From: Azolla caroliniana
Taxonomy: Eukaryota > Polypodiophyta
Reading direction: 5' to 3'
Assembly: GCA_043228905.1 (NCBI GenBank)
Contig: JBHGNT010000021.1
Location: 12,090,001-12,154,000, forward strand
Length of the DNA: 64,000 nucleotides
Each line of letters opens with the position of its first letter. Position 1 is the first letter of the stretch. Shown piece after piece: positions 53,830 through 64,000 of this stretch. The notes under the pieces were generated by a model, which was given only the letters and a program-made list of their open reading frames with translations, did not search any database and was not told where the DNA came from. The translations under genes were made by a program, and so were the position numbers.

Positions 53830-54561
53830 TGTGCGCTCACCCTTGTACATTTAGTGTGAATAACGAGGGCACCTTTATGGCACCGAAGAGTAGTTAAGTC
53901 GGGACAGAGAATCCCATGTAAGTCGGGATTTATCCCACATTGTAACGCATCTCCCTCCTTGTTCTATAAAAGGAAGGGAGCACCTCTTGTGATAGGGTTG
54001 CCCATTTCGGTAGTAGGGTATACCGTTAGAGGAAGAAATGTTCTCTCTTCCTCTTTCTTTTCCCCTGGTTTTAGGGTTTCTTTTTTTTCCTCTACTTCTT
54101 CCTCTTCGTCGTTCTGTGTGTCGAGCCTTGGCATCTAGCGTTTCCGTTGTCTGCCTGTCCTCTGTGCAAGACCCCGCTCGACGCGACGAGCCCGAGAGCT
54201 CCCCGATCGGCGGCTTGGCAGTAGACGACTATTGCAACCTGAGCTACTTAGGTCGGGCTCGATGCTAGTATTGTATCTTATTCTTGTAATATATGTGTGG
54301 AGGGTTTTGCGTATCGGTGTCTGTGTGGGTGTTTTGGTGTTCTCTTACCTCCGTTTCTGTACATAAGGGCGTGAGCTGGGTCGGCGCGGTGCATGTGTGT
54401 GTGTGTGTGAGTCGGTTTCAAGCGCGCATTCTCTCTCTTTCTCTCTCTCGTTTGATTGCTTCCGGAACGCGTCCGGAATCGTCTTCTCGGCTTCTCTTCT
54501 TCCCTCGTCCGACACCCCCGTGGTCCCGCCCTTCTACACGCACGCGCGTAACAACGCGACA
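53830..54561 (+). repeat. TG1 3' LTR (lacks first 66 bp)
   Basis: 732 bp aligning with 49712-50443, about 2% different by eye. Upstream there is no purine tract; a GTGTGAATAACGAGGGCA-like short repeat spans the boundary. Confidence 0.88.
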
Positions 54562-54565
54562 TCGG

Positions 54566-55650
54566 TTATACCATGCCAGTATAACAGTCCACGTTCCTTC
54601 GTGCCGCTCACATATCGCAAAATTCGATGCGCTCACAGAAGGTGCTCCACGATTGGCTTCTGCATATATTGGCTGATCACGCCAACCGGATAACTGATGT
54701 CGGGTCGGGTGATTATATAAGGCTTCCGACGATTTGTCGGAACAACTTCTCATCGTAGGCCAATCTGGAGTCGGAACGGAGCTTCTGGTTCCGGTCCAGG
54801 GGTGTGGATATCAGTCGGCATTCCGTCATGCCGAACTTGTACAACATATTCAACACATAGTGCCTTTGTGAGAGCAATATGCCGGCGGGGGTTCGGATCA
54901 CCTCGATCCCAAGGAAATAGTGAAGGTCCCCCAGGTCCTTCATCTCAAATGCATCCAACAGTTGGGACTTGACTCGGTTGATTTCATCGAGTCTGGGTCC
55001 GGTGATGACTCGATCATCAACATACAACGAGATGCAAATCGGACCGTCCGGACCTTGCCAAATGAACAACGAAGAGTCAAACTTGGAAGCTGTAAACCCC
55101 ATCTTACGCAACCGGTGCGTAATCTTGGCATTCCAAGCTCGGGGGGCTTGCTTCAGGCCATAAAGTGACTTCTTCAGCTGGCATACCGCCGACTTGTTCA
55201 TCTCCAACTGGAAACCAGGGGGTTGGATCATAAAGACCTCTTCTTCAAGATCGCCTTGAAGAAATGCATTCTTCACATCCATTTGGTGAAGATGTCACCC
55301 CCTTGCCACAGCAACCGCCAGCATCACACGAACCGTAGTCATCTTTGCTACCGGAGTGAAGGTCTCTCGTAGTGCCACTAACCGGGCCTTGTACTGGTTA
55401 ATTGAACCGTCGATATTGTACTTTACCTTGTATACCCACTTACATCCGATCGGTTTATAGAATCGGGGAGGGTCAACTAGGTCCCATGTGTCGTTGGCAT
55501 CAAGTGCTCGCATTTCTTCCTCCATAGCGGCACGCCAATTTGCGTCCTTTGCTTCTTCTGCGTAGCTCTCCGGCTCATGCACTTCCGCCACCTTGGTCAG
55601 TACGCATAATGATGCGCCATGTACTCATTGTACTTGTACCGCTTCATGAG
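54566..55650 (-). pseudogene. Co5 reverse transcriptase
   Basis: 55295-55591: NDTWDLVDPPRFYKPIGCKWVYKVKYN, ARLVALRETFTPVAKMTTVRVML (a short deletion in the KGY..Q motif). 54713-55282: MDVKNAFLQGDLEEEVF, SLYGLKQAPRAWN and YVDDRVITG (catalytic box). Then LDRNQKLRSDS..IVGSLI and TRPDIS. A TGA at about 55293 stands where Trp is expected. Confidence 0.87.
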
Positions 55651-57078
55651 GTTCTTCTGGCGGGAAGACTGACATAATCTACAGTTACGTGGTTTGAGGC
55701 CCTTCTTGGCCGGTTCGGACTTCATTCCCGAAAATCTGCCTTCTTCCTTACCGGAGTCGGATTCGCTCTGATCTGACTCAAAGTTGCCGGTTGGCATCTT
55801 CTTCTTCCCCTTCTCGTTGCGCGTGAACCGTCTCCTCAGTTCCTTGCGTGGGGAGAGCACGATAGAGTCTCCACTACTCGCCGGTTCCTCATCCGATTGG
55901 TCATCCCGACTCAACCGCTCATTCGGTCCACTTATCCGAAATGAGATCGAACTCTCTTTTAGAGTGCCGAGGTCTTCATCTTCTATCTAGGCCGGTTCAG
56001 GCTCACTAGCCTCATCCTTCCGTATCAGGTCGGGGTTAGAAGTCGAAGCTGGTAAGGCATACCATGATGTCTTCTCATCAAACTCAACATCCCGGCTAAC
56101 TCGGACCTACTTCGTCCGGGGGTTATAACACTTATACCCCTTTTGCTCATGCGAGTAACCGACTAGGATGCATTTCTCCGACTTGGCATCCAACTTCCTC
56201 CGCTTCTCATCCGGCACATGCACATATGCAATGCTACCGAATATCCGAAGGTGTCTCGAATTCGGCTTGCGCCCGAAATATAGCTCATGCGCGGACACCT
56301 TGTTACCGATCCGGTTTTGGATGTAGACGGCCATCCGGACCGCCTCCGCCCAGTAGAAATGGGGCATGCTCTTCTCTTCCAGCATTTCCCTTGCCGCGTC
56401 GACAATTGACCGGTTCTTCCTCTCGGCCACACTATTTTGCTCCAGTGTGTATCTGCAGCTGAACTCTCTTCGAATTCCTTTTTGCTACAGATAACTATTG
56501 AATTGGCCAGAAAAATATTCTTTTCAGCCATCTGACCGCAGGCACTTGATCTTCCTCTCCGTTTCCCGTTCAACCAGTCTTTGCAGGTTCCGGAAACACT
56601 CGAAGACTTCGCTCTTCTGCTCAATGAGGTAGATCCATGTATGCTGGCTGTAGTCATTGATGAAGGAGACGAAATACCGATTCCCGCCAAGACTAACGTT
56701 TTGTGCCGGTCCCCATACATCCGAATGAATAAGGTCGAGCTTGTTACGGCTACGGTTTCGTTCGGTGGGGAATGGAAGCCGATGTTGCTTCTCGAGGGTG
56801 TAGGCTTCACATATTTGGACCTTCCGGCCATTGAACTTCGGTAAACCGAAAACAACTTGTTTCGTTTGCAGGTCTTGAAGCCTCCGGTAATTGACGTGGC
56901 CGATTTGCTTGTGCCAAAGATCAATATCTGATTCAATATTCTGTCCTTTGGAGAACAAAGCGGTGCCTATATCATTGGTGTCGAGGATGAACATCCTCCC
57001 GTCTCTGCGCCCTTGCACAATAATCTGGCCCTCTTCCTCGATGAAGCACCCGAGGTGCGTAAACCGCACCTGCATCCC
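55651..57078 (-). pseudogene. Co5 integrase and linker
   Basis: 56524-57075: GTALFSKGQNIESDIDLWHKQIGHVNYRRL, CEAYTLEKQHRLPF (second zinc Cys lost), LIHSDVWGPAQNVSLGG and IKCLRSDG (two catalytic Asp). 56107-56430: AERKNRSIVDAAREML...YWAEAVRMAVYIQNR, VLVGYSHEQKGYKCYNPRTK. 55597-55914: Ser/Glu-rich linker. Confidence 0.86.
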
Positions 57079-57539
57079 CTAGTCAACTATCTGTCCAACT
57101 GACACCAGGTTCTTCGTGATGGTCGGGACGTGTAATACGTTCATCAACTTCCCCCTCTGTCTGACGTGGCTCAAAGGGACTTCTCCGACATGCACGATTG
57201 GGTGAGGAGTGTCATCTCTGGTTTCAACGACCCTCGGTTGTTCCGATTTCTCCAAGAAGGAGAACCACTCTTTGTGGCTCGTCATGTGATTCGACGCACT
57301 AGAATCAACATACCACACTTCCTCCAATTTGGAAGTGGTCTTCTTCATCAATTTAGCCTCGTGTTTCACCACCAAGGTTGGCCCTTTACCGGCTTTTCCG
57401 GTTTTGGATCCTCCTGATCCTTCTGCGTAGTGCGAGTATTGCCGGTTCTCTCTGCCAGCCTTGCCGGATCCTAATTTGTTCGAATCGGCGTGCGTTTTCC
57501 AACACTCGCTTTCTCTGTGGCCCTTTTTACCATAGTACC
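57079..57539 (-). pseudogene. Co5 gag knuckle and protease
   Basis: Minus-strand GKKGHRESECWK is the second half of the CCHC knuckle; the first half (CWYC) is on the other side of Co3. The protease motif WYVDSSASNHM (DSSA for DSGA) lies near 57260-57310. Confidence 0.88.
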
Positions 57540-57847
57540 TGTTGGGGACAAAGGCCGTCAATGCGGAAGATCAAATAGCATTCGATTCGTGTTGAGTACC
57601 TGCGTATGACAGTTTGCAAGATCGTGCACAGAGACAGAGACAGAGAGAGAGAGAGAGAGAGGCACAAAATGACTTTCTATTCAATAGAAAAGAATAATAC
57701 AACCCAACCTTACAAAAAGGTTACTAGGTCACTTTATATAGTGACGACTTAGGGCAACTACCATTTATGCTAATTACACAAATGGCCCAAACTTGAGCTA
57801 TACAAAGGGATAGTGTGAATACGTCCATTATACACTTGTATTCGACA
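57540..57847 (-). repeat. Co3 3' LTR
   Basis: 308 bp, TGTTGGGGAC...TATTCGACA. Followed by CTCCCCCGTAATG (inverse purine tract). Inverse TATA region ACTTTATATAGTG. Confidence 0.93.
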
Positions 57848-58040
57848 CTCCCCCGTAATGGGCGTATACATGGGTTATCTAAGATTACAGGTATAAACCT
57901 AGGTTCTCGGACATATCAGTTTTGTTCGAGTCGGCAGGGTCCGAAGGCAGAAGACCGGACTGGTCGGGTCGGAAGAGTTGAAGCCGATCATTAAGGAACT
58001 GATGTCGGTTGTCTGAAACCATCCTACGCTGTGTCCGGCT

Positions 58041-60770
58041 CTAACCGGACTGGTTTGTCGTTACGCCCATCTGATGCCGAAGGGACCGAAAGCGGTCTGC
58101 CGAAAGACACTTGGTCATTCCATCTGCGACATTATCGGTTGTGGATATTTTCTCTAGACCGATTTTCCCTGAAATGACGCAGTCCCGAACGAAGTGATAT
58201 CGAACGTCGATATGTTTGGAAGCGTTGTGGTGAACCGGATTTCTCGACAAGGCAACAGCACCTTGACTGTCGCTATAGACAACTGGGGCCGAGTCATGGT
58301 CGACTTGTCGGAACGTGTGCGCCAGCCGGCCGAGCCACAAAGCTTCTTTTGCAGCGTCGGACGCAGCTACATATTCTGCTTCGGTCGTTGAGGTCGCTGT
58401 GCACTCCTGAAGTTTCGACTTCCACGAAATTGCTCCATTGCCGAATTTGAAGCAGTATCCAGTTGTTGATTTCCGACTGTCTATGCAGCCGGCGAAGTCC
58501 GAGTCGGTGTAACCGACTACGCCTGAGGTTGAGTTCGGGCCGAAAAGAATGCCGTGGTCTTTTGTGCCAGCCATCTATTTGAACACATGCTTGACTGCGT
58601 TCCAATGCGATCGGCCAGGATTGTGCATAAATCTGCTAACGACTCCTACGGCATGAGAAATATCAGGCCGTGTCGCGACCATCAGGTACATAAGGGAGCC
58701 GACTGCCGGTGCATACGGTACCGACTTCATATCTTCCCCCTCCGGACCGGATGTCGGGCAGTCTCGCTGAGAGAGCCGAAGATTCATGGGGAGCGGGGTT
58801 GAAGCAGATTTGGCTGATTGCATGTTGAAGCGTTCCAAGACACGTCCGATATAGTCGGTCTGAGACAAAAAAAGATGTCGTTTATCGCGATGCCGACTAA
58901 TCTTCATGCCAAGTATGTGTCGTGCCGGACCGAGGTCCTTCATGGCAAACTTCAACCGCAATTGCCGAATGAGATCGGCAAGTTCGCTCGCGTGGCGTCC
59001 AGAAATTAGCATGTCGTCCACGTAAATGATGAGGAAGATGGGTGATCCATCTTGAGCTGTGTTGGTAAAAAGACAATGGTCCTCATCGCTTTTTGAGAAG
59101 CCGATCGATTGGATGAAGTCGTCGAACTTCTTGTACCATTGTCGCGGTGCCTGTTTGAGGCCGTATAGACTCTTCCTGAGTCGGCAGACTAGATGTTCTT
59201 GGCCAGTTGCCACGAAGCCTTTTGGCTGCTCCATATAAATTTCCTCGTCAAGATCACCATGGAGGAAGGCTGTTTTGACATCTAGCTGAATCAGCTCCAA
59301 GTTGTCGGCTGCCACTACGCCGAGTAGAAAACGAAGGGTTGTCATTTTCACCACTGGTGAAAAAATCTCGTCGAAGTCGACGCCATATTCTTGTCGGAAG
59401 CCCTTCGCAACTAATCTGGCCTTGTACTTTGGGGTGGTCGAATCAGACGTCTCTTTTAGTCGATAAACCCACTTGCAAGGAAGAGCACGTCGATTCTTAG
59501 GTAATTCGACCAGATCCCAAGTCTTGTTTGCCCGAATGGAGTGCATTTCCGACTCCATCGCCAGATGCCAGGTGGCTGAATCGACAGATGTCGATGCTTC
59601 TTCGTAAGACGTTGGTTCGCCGGCGTCGGTGAAGAAAATTCCAGGAGAATACCTCTCCGGAGGTTGCGACAGTCTCTCGGATCGTCGAGGTATGATTGGA
59701 CTGGTCGTATCGGGTATCGAGGTCGGATGGTCCGAAAGCGAATTATTCTGCTGTGCCGAGTCAGAGTTGTCCGAGTCGGTAGTGTAAGGTTCAGCTACCC
59801 GTGAAGCTGACCGTGTGTTAAGAGCGGGGCCTTCTTGAAGGGTCGGCACATCGGAAAATGTTACCCTTCGGACTTCGATCGGTTTTTCGACTGATGGGTT
59901 CATAGCCGACTCGTTGAACACAACGTCCGAACTTCGAACGATTTGTCTGCGTTCGGGGTCCTAGAGTCGGTATCCCATTTCGCCGTTTGATCCATATCCA
60001 AGGAAAATGCATGTCCTGGACCGAGGTGCAAGTTTTCGGTGATCATCTTTCGGAATAAGGGCGTACGCCTCGCATCCGAAGATCCTTAGCTTGTCGTAAT
60101 TCGGCTTACTGCCGATCCATAGTTCCTGAGGAATTTGAAGTCCTAGAGGTCTGCTTGGCGACATATTGATTATGTGTACTGCCGTGAGTAGAGCCTCTGC
60201 CCAGAAGCCATCCGACAGTCCGGAGTGTTGGAGCATGGAAACTATCCGTTCTTGGATTGTCCGATTCATGCGTTCTGCAATCCCGTTTTGCTCCGGACTG
60301 TGTGGTGCCGTAAATTCACGTCGGATGCCGCGTTGTCGGCAGAATTTGACGAATTCTTCTGATTTGAACTCTCCCCCATTGTCGGTCCGAAGGCATTTCA
60401 GTTTTCGGTCAGTTTGATTTTTTACCATAGCGAGCCAATCGGAGAAGATCGAGAAGACACGATCTTTGGTGCGAATTGGATAAGCCCACACCTTTCGAGT
60501 CGAATCGTCAATAAAACTGACGAAGTAAGAGGCACCGCCGAGAGACTGATGCGGCATTGGGCCACAGACGTCCGAGTGGACTAAATCGAGAGGTCTCGTT
60601 TCTCTTGGTGCTGATGTCGGGTGTGATGCGGCTGCTTGTTTGCCATACTGGCAATGTTCGCAGAATTGATGGTCCGAGAAGGAGAGTTTAGGGATGTATC
60701 CGGCTCTAGATAGGTGCGTAATGCCGGCCTTGCTGAGGTGTCCTAATCTTCTGTGCCAAGACGGATCCAA
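58041..60770 (-). pseudogene. Co3 integrase, RT and RNase H
   Basis: 59961-60770: WHRRLGHLSKAGITHL and CEHCQYGKQ (zinc), LVHSDVCGP, LRTDNGGEF, NGIAERMNRTI (DDE). 58575-59921: RT with FSPVVKMTTLRFLLGV, LDVKTAFLHGD and YVDDMLISG. 58041-58574: RNase H with YTDSDFAGCIDSRKSTTGYCF. TAG stops separate them: RL*DPER (shared with Co2) and FK*MAG (where Co2 reads YL). Confidence 0.9.
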
Positions 60771-61138
60771 CTGATCCTCCCGAATGTCGATCAGCTGGAT
60801 GAAGCACGAATTGGGGTTGTTGTCTTGAGACCGATCTGCACCGAGTGGTTACAATGAGCGGCGAGCAGCGTTTGATGACCTCTTCGGATGCCGTTTAACC
60901 GAGTGGAGCACGATCGTGTCAATGTTGCACAAGGGGATTTCACCTCGAGCGGTTACGATCACAAGGAACAGAGTACAACCGGCTGGCTTACTCCAAGCGA
61001 AGATGATCTAACGCGATGAGATGCAAGCCTCGTTTTTTCTTCTTCTTCTCTCTTCTTCGAATGACGCAAGAAACCGAATGCTGTGCAGGCTGAGACGACG
61101 GCCGACAGCGGGTTGAAGGACCGAATACTGTGCAGGCT
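60771..61138 (-). other. Co3 leader where gag should be
   Basis: About 370 bp between PBS and pre-integrase domain. Minus strand contains two TCTCAGCCTGCACAG-like repeats and an AAGAAGAAG run. No gag or protease motif. Confidence 0.75.
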
Positions 61139-61149
61139 CTGATACCAGA
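61139..61149 (-). other. Co3 primer-binding site (tRNA-iMet)
   Basis: Minus strand TCTGGTATCAGAG abuts the 5' LTR end. Confidence 0.85.
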
Positions 61150-61453
61150 TGTTGGGGACAAAGGCCGTCAATGCGGAAGATCAAATAACATTCGATTCGT
61201 GTTGAGTACCTGCGTATGACAGTTTGCAAGATCGTGCACAGAGACAGAGAGAGAGAGAGAGAGAGAGGCACAAAATGACTTTCTATTCAATAGAAAAGAA
61301 TAATACAACCCAACCTTACAAAAAGGTTACTAGGTCACTTTATATAGTGACGACTTAGGGCAACTACCATTTATGCTAATTACACAAATGGCCCAAACTT
61401 GAGCTATACAAAGGGATAGTGTGAATACGTCCATTATACACTTGTATTCGACA
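61150..61453 (-). repeat. Co3 5' LTR
   Basis: 304 bp; see the 3' copy at 57540-57847. Confidence 0.93.
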
Positions 61454-61458
61454 GTACC

Positions 61459-62251
61459 AACATTCCGTGTCGGCCTTTGCTTGCCTGCCTCCGGCGCCGC
61501 CTTGACTCCCCCTGCTTGTGGAGGGTCCGGAACTGCTGTCGACACGTTCTCTGTGCCTTCGATCCTGTTGTTGCCGGCCGCTACCATTGCGAGTTGACAC
61601 ACCTCGTCCACCACACCCACGAGGCCGATCCGCCTCCGTGTACAACATCCGGTTGTCGGTGGGTGCACTTGTTGACGCACCGGCATGGTTCTCCTCTACA
61701 AGGAGCATCGACTATAGGTCGAAAAATGACGGCATATTCTCCCTCGTATAGACAGCCGTTCGGAAAGCTCCGAACTTGGACGCTAGCCCACCAAGACACA
61801 CTTGCACCATCTCGTCCTCCTCGACGTTCACATTGACGGAGGCGAGTGAGTCACAAATTTCCTTGATTCGAGCCGTGTAATCGGCCACAAACATATTTTT
61901 CTGTCGGACATTGTTGAGCTCCTACCTGAGCTGCAACTTCCTGACCGTTGTGCTTGCGACGAAAACCTTCTTCAGGTTTCGCCAAGCTTCTTTTGGCGTC
62001 TTGGCATCTCGGATATGGCTTAGCTGTTGGTCTCCGACATTGGACACGAAGCAGTACATCATTGTACTTGCCGCTTGTTCCCACACTGGGAAGTCCTTGT
62101 GTGCTGCATCAGGTGCTATGTTGTTAGCTCCATCGACATAGCTCCAATACCCATGCCCAAGCAGGTACTGGTGCATCTTGTATGACCAAGGTGCGTAGTT
62201 GGATTTGTTGAGCTTCTCCACCGGAAGCGAGCTAGCCATTCCTTTGTCCAT
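61459..62251 (-). pseudogene. Co5 gag
   Basis: ATG 62251: MDKGMASSLPVEKLNKSNYAPW, YLLGHGYWSYVDG, AKTPKEAWRNLKKVF. A stop at about 61922 follows LQLR. It continues ARIKEICDSLASVNVNVEEDEMV, NMPSFFDL, an Arg/Gly/Ser-rich part and ADTECWYC, the knuckle start, where Co3 inserted. Confidence 0.87.
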
Positions 62252-62317
62252 TACTTCTCTTTCTGTTCTTACCGGGTCTTCAAATGCTGATGTTGGCTGC
62301 AGAGGTTCTTAACCCTC

Positions 62318-62331
62318 ACGCTCTGATACCA
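62318..62331 (-). other. Co5 primer-binding site (tRNA-iMet)
   Basis: Minus strand TGGTATCAGAGCGT directly after the 5' LTR. Confidence 0.9.
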
Positions 62332-62750
62332 TGTGAAAGAATAGCGTGCGGAAGCAGTGGAAAACCGAAAAAAGAAACGCAGGTTTAATGGAGAGCTTAG
62401 AATATACACAATACGCGAGAGAGACAAAGAGAGAGAGAGCACACAGAAACTCAATTAAAAAATATTACTCAGTCTATAACACTCTGTACATCGTATGTGT
62501 TCAGTGAACACTTTTATACAAGTCCATACAGACTGACAGAAGTACGGTGTACTTCAATGCTCACATGAGCGTCTGACACTAACTACAAGACATTAACTAC
62601 CTAGTAGTCCAGGCTGCTACTAGGCTTCCGGTTACTGATGAATCTGGCTACTCGGCTCACTTGCTTACCGATGTGGCTCGTCCTTCCGGATTCCGATCCA
62701 GCTCAGGCTTATTCAGCCGATCCGGATCCGGTTGAGCTTGCCGCTCAACA
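62332..62750 (-). repeat. Co5 5' LTR
   Basis: 419 bp, TGTGAAAGAATAGCG...CGCTCAACA on the plus strand. Confidence 0.92.
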
Positions 62751-62755
62751 AGTTT

Positions 62756-63320
62756 CTCTTTCCACTCTCGCATGGAATTCCTTGAAGACAGATAGCACCT
62801 AATCCTTCGTCTTCAACGGTGAGACCCACAACTTCCGGCTGTGGTCATCTATAAACGTCACGAAGTACTGCGATCCGGCATGTGACTTCGTGTCCACTTG
62901 ACACACATCGGTATGCACCAACTCTAGTGGTGTATTCCGTCTCATCGGTGGTCTTGACCGGAAGGAGGTTTGGTTTTGCTTGCCGGTCAGGCAATCGGTG
63001 CACTTCTCAAGTTGCACGTCCTTCACCAGAATGAGATTGTCTTCGACAAGTCTCTTCATCCCCTTCTGACTCGTGTGACACAGTCTCTTGTGCCATAGCT
63101 CACCGGCAGTGTTGGATGCAACGTTCACTTCTTCCCGGCATATCCGGGCATGCATCAAGTATAGTGTGTTGACCTTCCGGGCTCGAGCTACTATTAGGCT
63201 CCCTTTGCTGAACTTCATAACTCCGTTTCGGATGCTACCCATGTAGCCTTCATCATCTAGCCAACCGGGTGATATCAGGTTTAGTCGAACCTCCAGAATG
63301 TGTCGGACATCCTCGGGCAT
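62756..63320 (-). pseudogene. Co4 integrase N-terminal half
   Basis: Minus-strand LWHKRLCHTSQKGMKRL and CTDCLTGKQNQ (zinc region), LELVHTDVCQVDTKSHAGSQYFVTFIDDHSRKLW (first catalytic Asp), ending KTKD* and running into the Co5 insertion site. Confidence 0.87.
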
Positions 63321-64000
63321 CCTTCAGCAACAACTTGCATCTGGTTGATGTCGTCAACAACACATCTCCTATGCCGACAATTCGGCATGTACCTTCATTC
63401 CCCATCCAGGCACAACCATGATCTCCGGCTGTGTAGGATGAGAAGCATCTCCGGTCTGGTGTCAGGTGGAACAACGCTCTGGAATAGACAACCCACGTTG
63501 TCTTGTCGCCGACAAGGTTTAACTCATTCTCCTCAATAATGAGCATAAGTTCTTCTTCACTTGTCGTGATTGCCGACGTTCCCTTCCGATCCGAGCCTTT
63601 CCGGTCCGAACCCTTCTTCGAATCGGCATTGTTAGTTCCTTTCTCTTTCCGACAGTTCTTCTGGAAATGCAGACAGTTCTTCTGGAAGTGCCCCGACTTC
63701 CCACAATAGAAGTAAGTAGGCCTCCCCCTTGACTTCGACCTCGTCCCCGATTTGTCCCGGTTTTGGGGACTCCGATACCGGCCTCTTCCCCGATTGTGGT
63801 CATCTTCCATGACCAAGGCCTTCGGATCTGTTCCGGATTCCCGGTCCTTCCGGTGAGCTTCTTCATCTAGCAAGCTTGACTTGACTCTTGCTAGGGACAA
63901 CTGTTTTCCTTCCGGCCCGACGTTGCCCAATGTGACAACTAATGTCTCCCAACTATTCGGGAGGGAACCAAGCAGGAGTAATGCGAGCACCTCATTGGCA
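63253..64000 (-). pseudogene. Co4 gag C-terminus and protease (runs off right edge)
   Basis: Minus-strand LLLGSLPNSWETLVVTLGN, SSLLDEEAHRKD, RGRGRYRSPQNRDKSGTRSKSRGR, then a knuckle YFYCGKSGHFQKNC (first Cys replaced by Tyr) followed by a duplicated HFQKNC and a duplicated GSDRK. The protease site is degenerate (VVYSRALFHLTPDR, where DSGAT/S is usual). The start lies beyond the window. Confidence 0.86.

Larger units (their letters stand above)
49646..54561 (+). mobile_element. TG1: gag-only LTR element inside Co5
   Basis: 5' LTR, PBS, gag ORFs, long repeat-rich internal region, 3' LTR. No protease, RT or integrase. TCGG at 49642-49645 and 54562-54565 is a perfect 4-bp target duplication, and removing it restores Co5 RNase H. 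LTR ends, PBS, leader and gag are related to Gy3, the likely trans-acting partner. Corresponds to what has been called a TR-GAG-type element. Confidence 0.88.
57540..61453 (-). mobile_element. Co3: young copia without gag and protease, inside Co5
   Basis: LTRs 57540-57847 and 61150-61453 differ by one substitution and a (GA)n length change. Perfect target duplication GTACC (57535-57539 and 61454-61458). iMet PBS directly inside the 5' LTR. Only about 380 bp lie between the PBS and the pre-integrase domain, so gag and protease are absent. pol also carries stops, so the copy needed helper proteins. Confidence 0.93.
47376..62750 (-). mobile_element. Co5: copia element nested in Co4, carrying R4, TG1 and Co3
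   Basis: 3' LTR 47376-47815, 5' LTR 62332-62750, iMet PBS. gag, protease, integrase, RT and RNase H are spread over 48266-62251 between insertions. Flanks GGTTT (47371-47375) and AGTTT (62751-62755) are a 5-bp target duplication with one change. Confidence 0.92.
43605..64000 (-). mobile_element. Co4: copia element running off the right edge, with R3 and Co5 nested in it
   Basis: 3' LTR on the left (43605-44093), RNase H, RT and integrase C-terminus to 47375. It resumes right of Co5 at 62756 with integrase N-terminus, protease region and gag. The frame across Co5 joins (KTKD...GQKLKAVRADNRGEY). The 5' LTR lies beyond the window. Confidence 0.9.

Noticed and set aside
52951-53850. 299-codon ORF on the minus strand of TG1
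   Set aside because: It is antisense to the GC-rich repeat region, has no recognisable domain and is Pro/Ser/Arg/Leu-rich as expected for the reverse strand of these repeats.
55784-55990. Plus-strand ORF over Co5
   Set aside because: Antisense to the Ser/Glu-rich copia linker.

Overview
The window is a piece of a large, repeat-rich land-plant nuclear genome. The only host gene recognised is at the left edge: the 5' part of a minus-strand gene for a plastid FtsH-like AAA protein of the FtsHi2/EMB2083 type (1-1454, running off the edge). The rest is LTR retrotransposons, many nested inside one another, plus decayed remnants. No bacterial-type genes, CRISPR arrays or rRNA genes are seen. The Ty3/gypsy and Ty1/copia families, tRNA-iMet copia primer sites and the plant-specific FtsHi gene show a plant. 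The exact lineage cannot be read from the sequence.

Layout. 1.6-3.2 kb: AT-rich sequence and microsatellites. 3.2-4.4 kb: wreck of a gypsy gag-protease. 4.87-11.64 kb: Gy1, a decayed plus-strand gypsy element, interrupted by the copia element Co1 (11.65-16.59 kb), which carries a solo copia LTR (14.8-15.3 kb). 16.64-22.26 kb: a very long solo LTR (R1) with a 105-bp minisatellite, interrupted by the gag-only element TG2 (17.70-21.43 kb), which ends in a near-perfect inverted repeat. 22.4-43.6 kb: remnants of a plus-strand copia (Co0) interrupted by the complete gypsy element Gy2 (22,825-43,255, target duplication AGGAC). Gy2 is itself interrupted by a folded-back copia (Co2, in gag) and by a Gy3 gypsy joined to an inverted LTR (R2), both inside its 3' LTR. 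43.6-64.0 kb: minus-strand copia Co4, running off the right edge. Co4 is interrupted by solo LTR R3 and by copia Co5 (47,376-62,750). Co5 is interrupted by solo LTR R4, the gag-only element TG1 (49,646-54,561) and the young gag-less copia Co3 (57,540-61,453, target duplication GTACC).

Gy1 and Gy2 are one family (gag, protease, RT, RNase H, integrase, then an extra ORF with a long coiled coil). Gy3, TG1, TG2 and R1-R4 form a second clan with related LTR ends (TGTCG...CGACA); its three elements with internal sequence share a primer site, leader and gag, but only Gy3 has pol, so TG1 and TG2 were probably moved in trans. All six insertions of this clan have 4-bp target duplications with a central CG. 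That apparent CpG-centred integration, together with three fold-back or inverted-terminus insertions, is the most unusual signal here. Almost every coding region is broken, mostly by C-to-T or G-to-A stops typical of methylated, silenced repeats.
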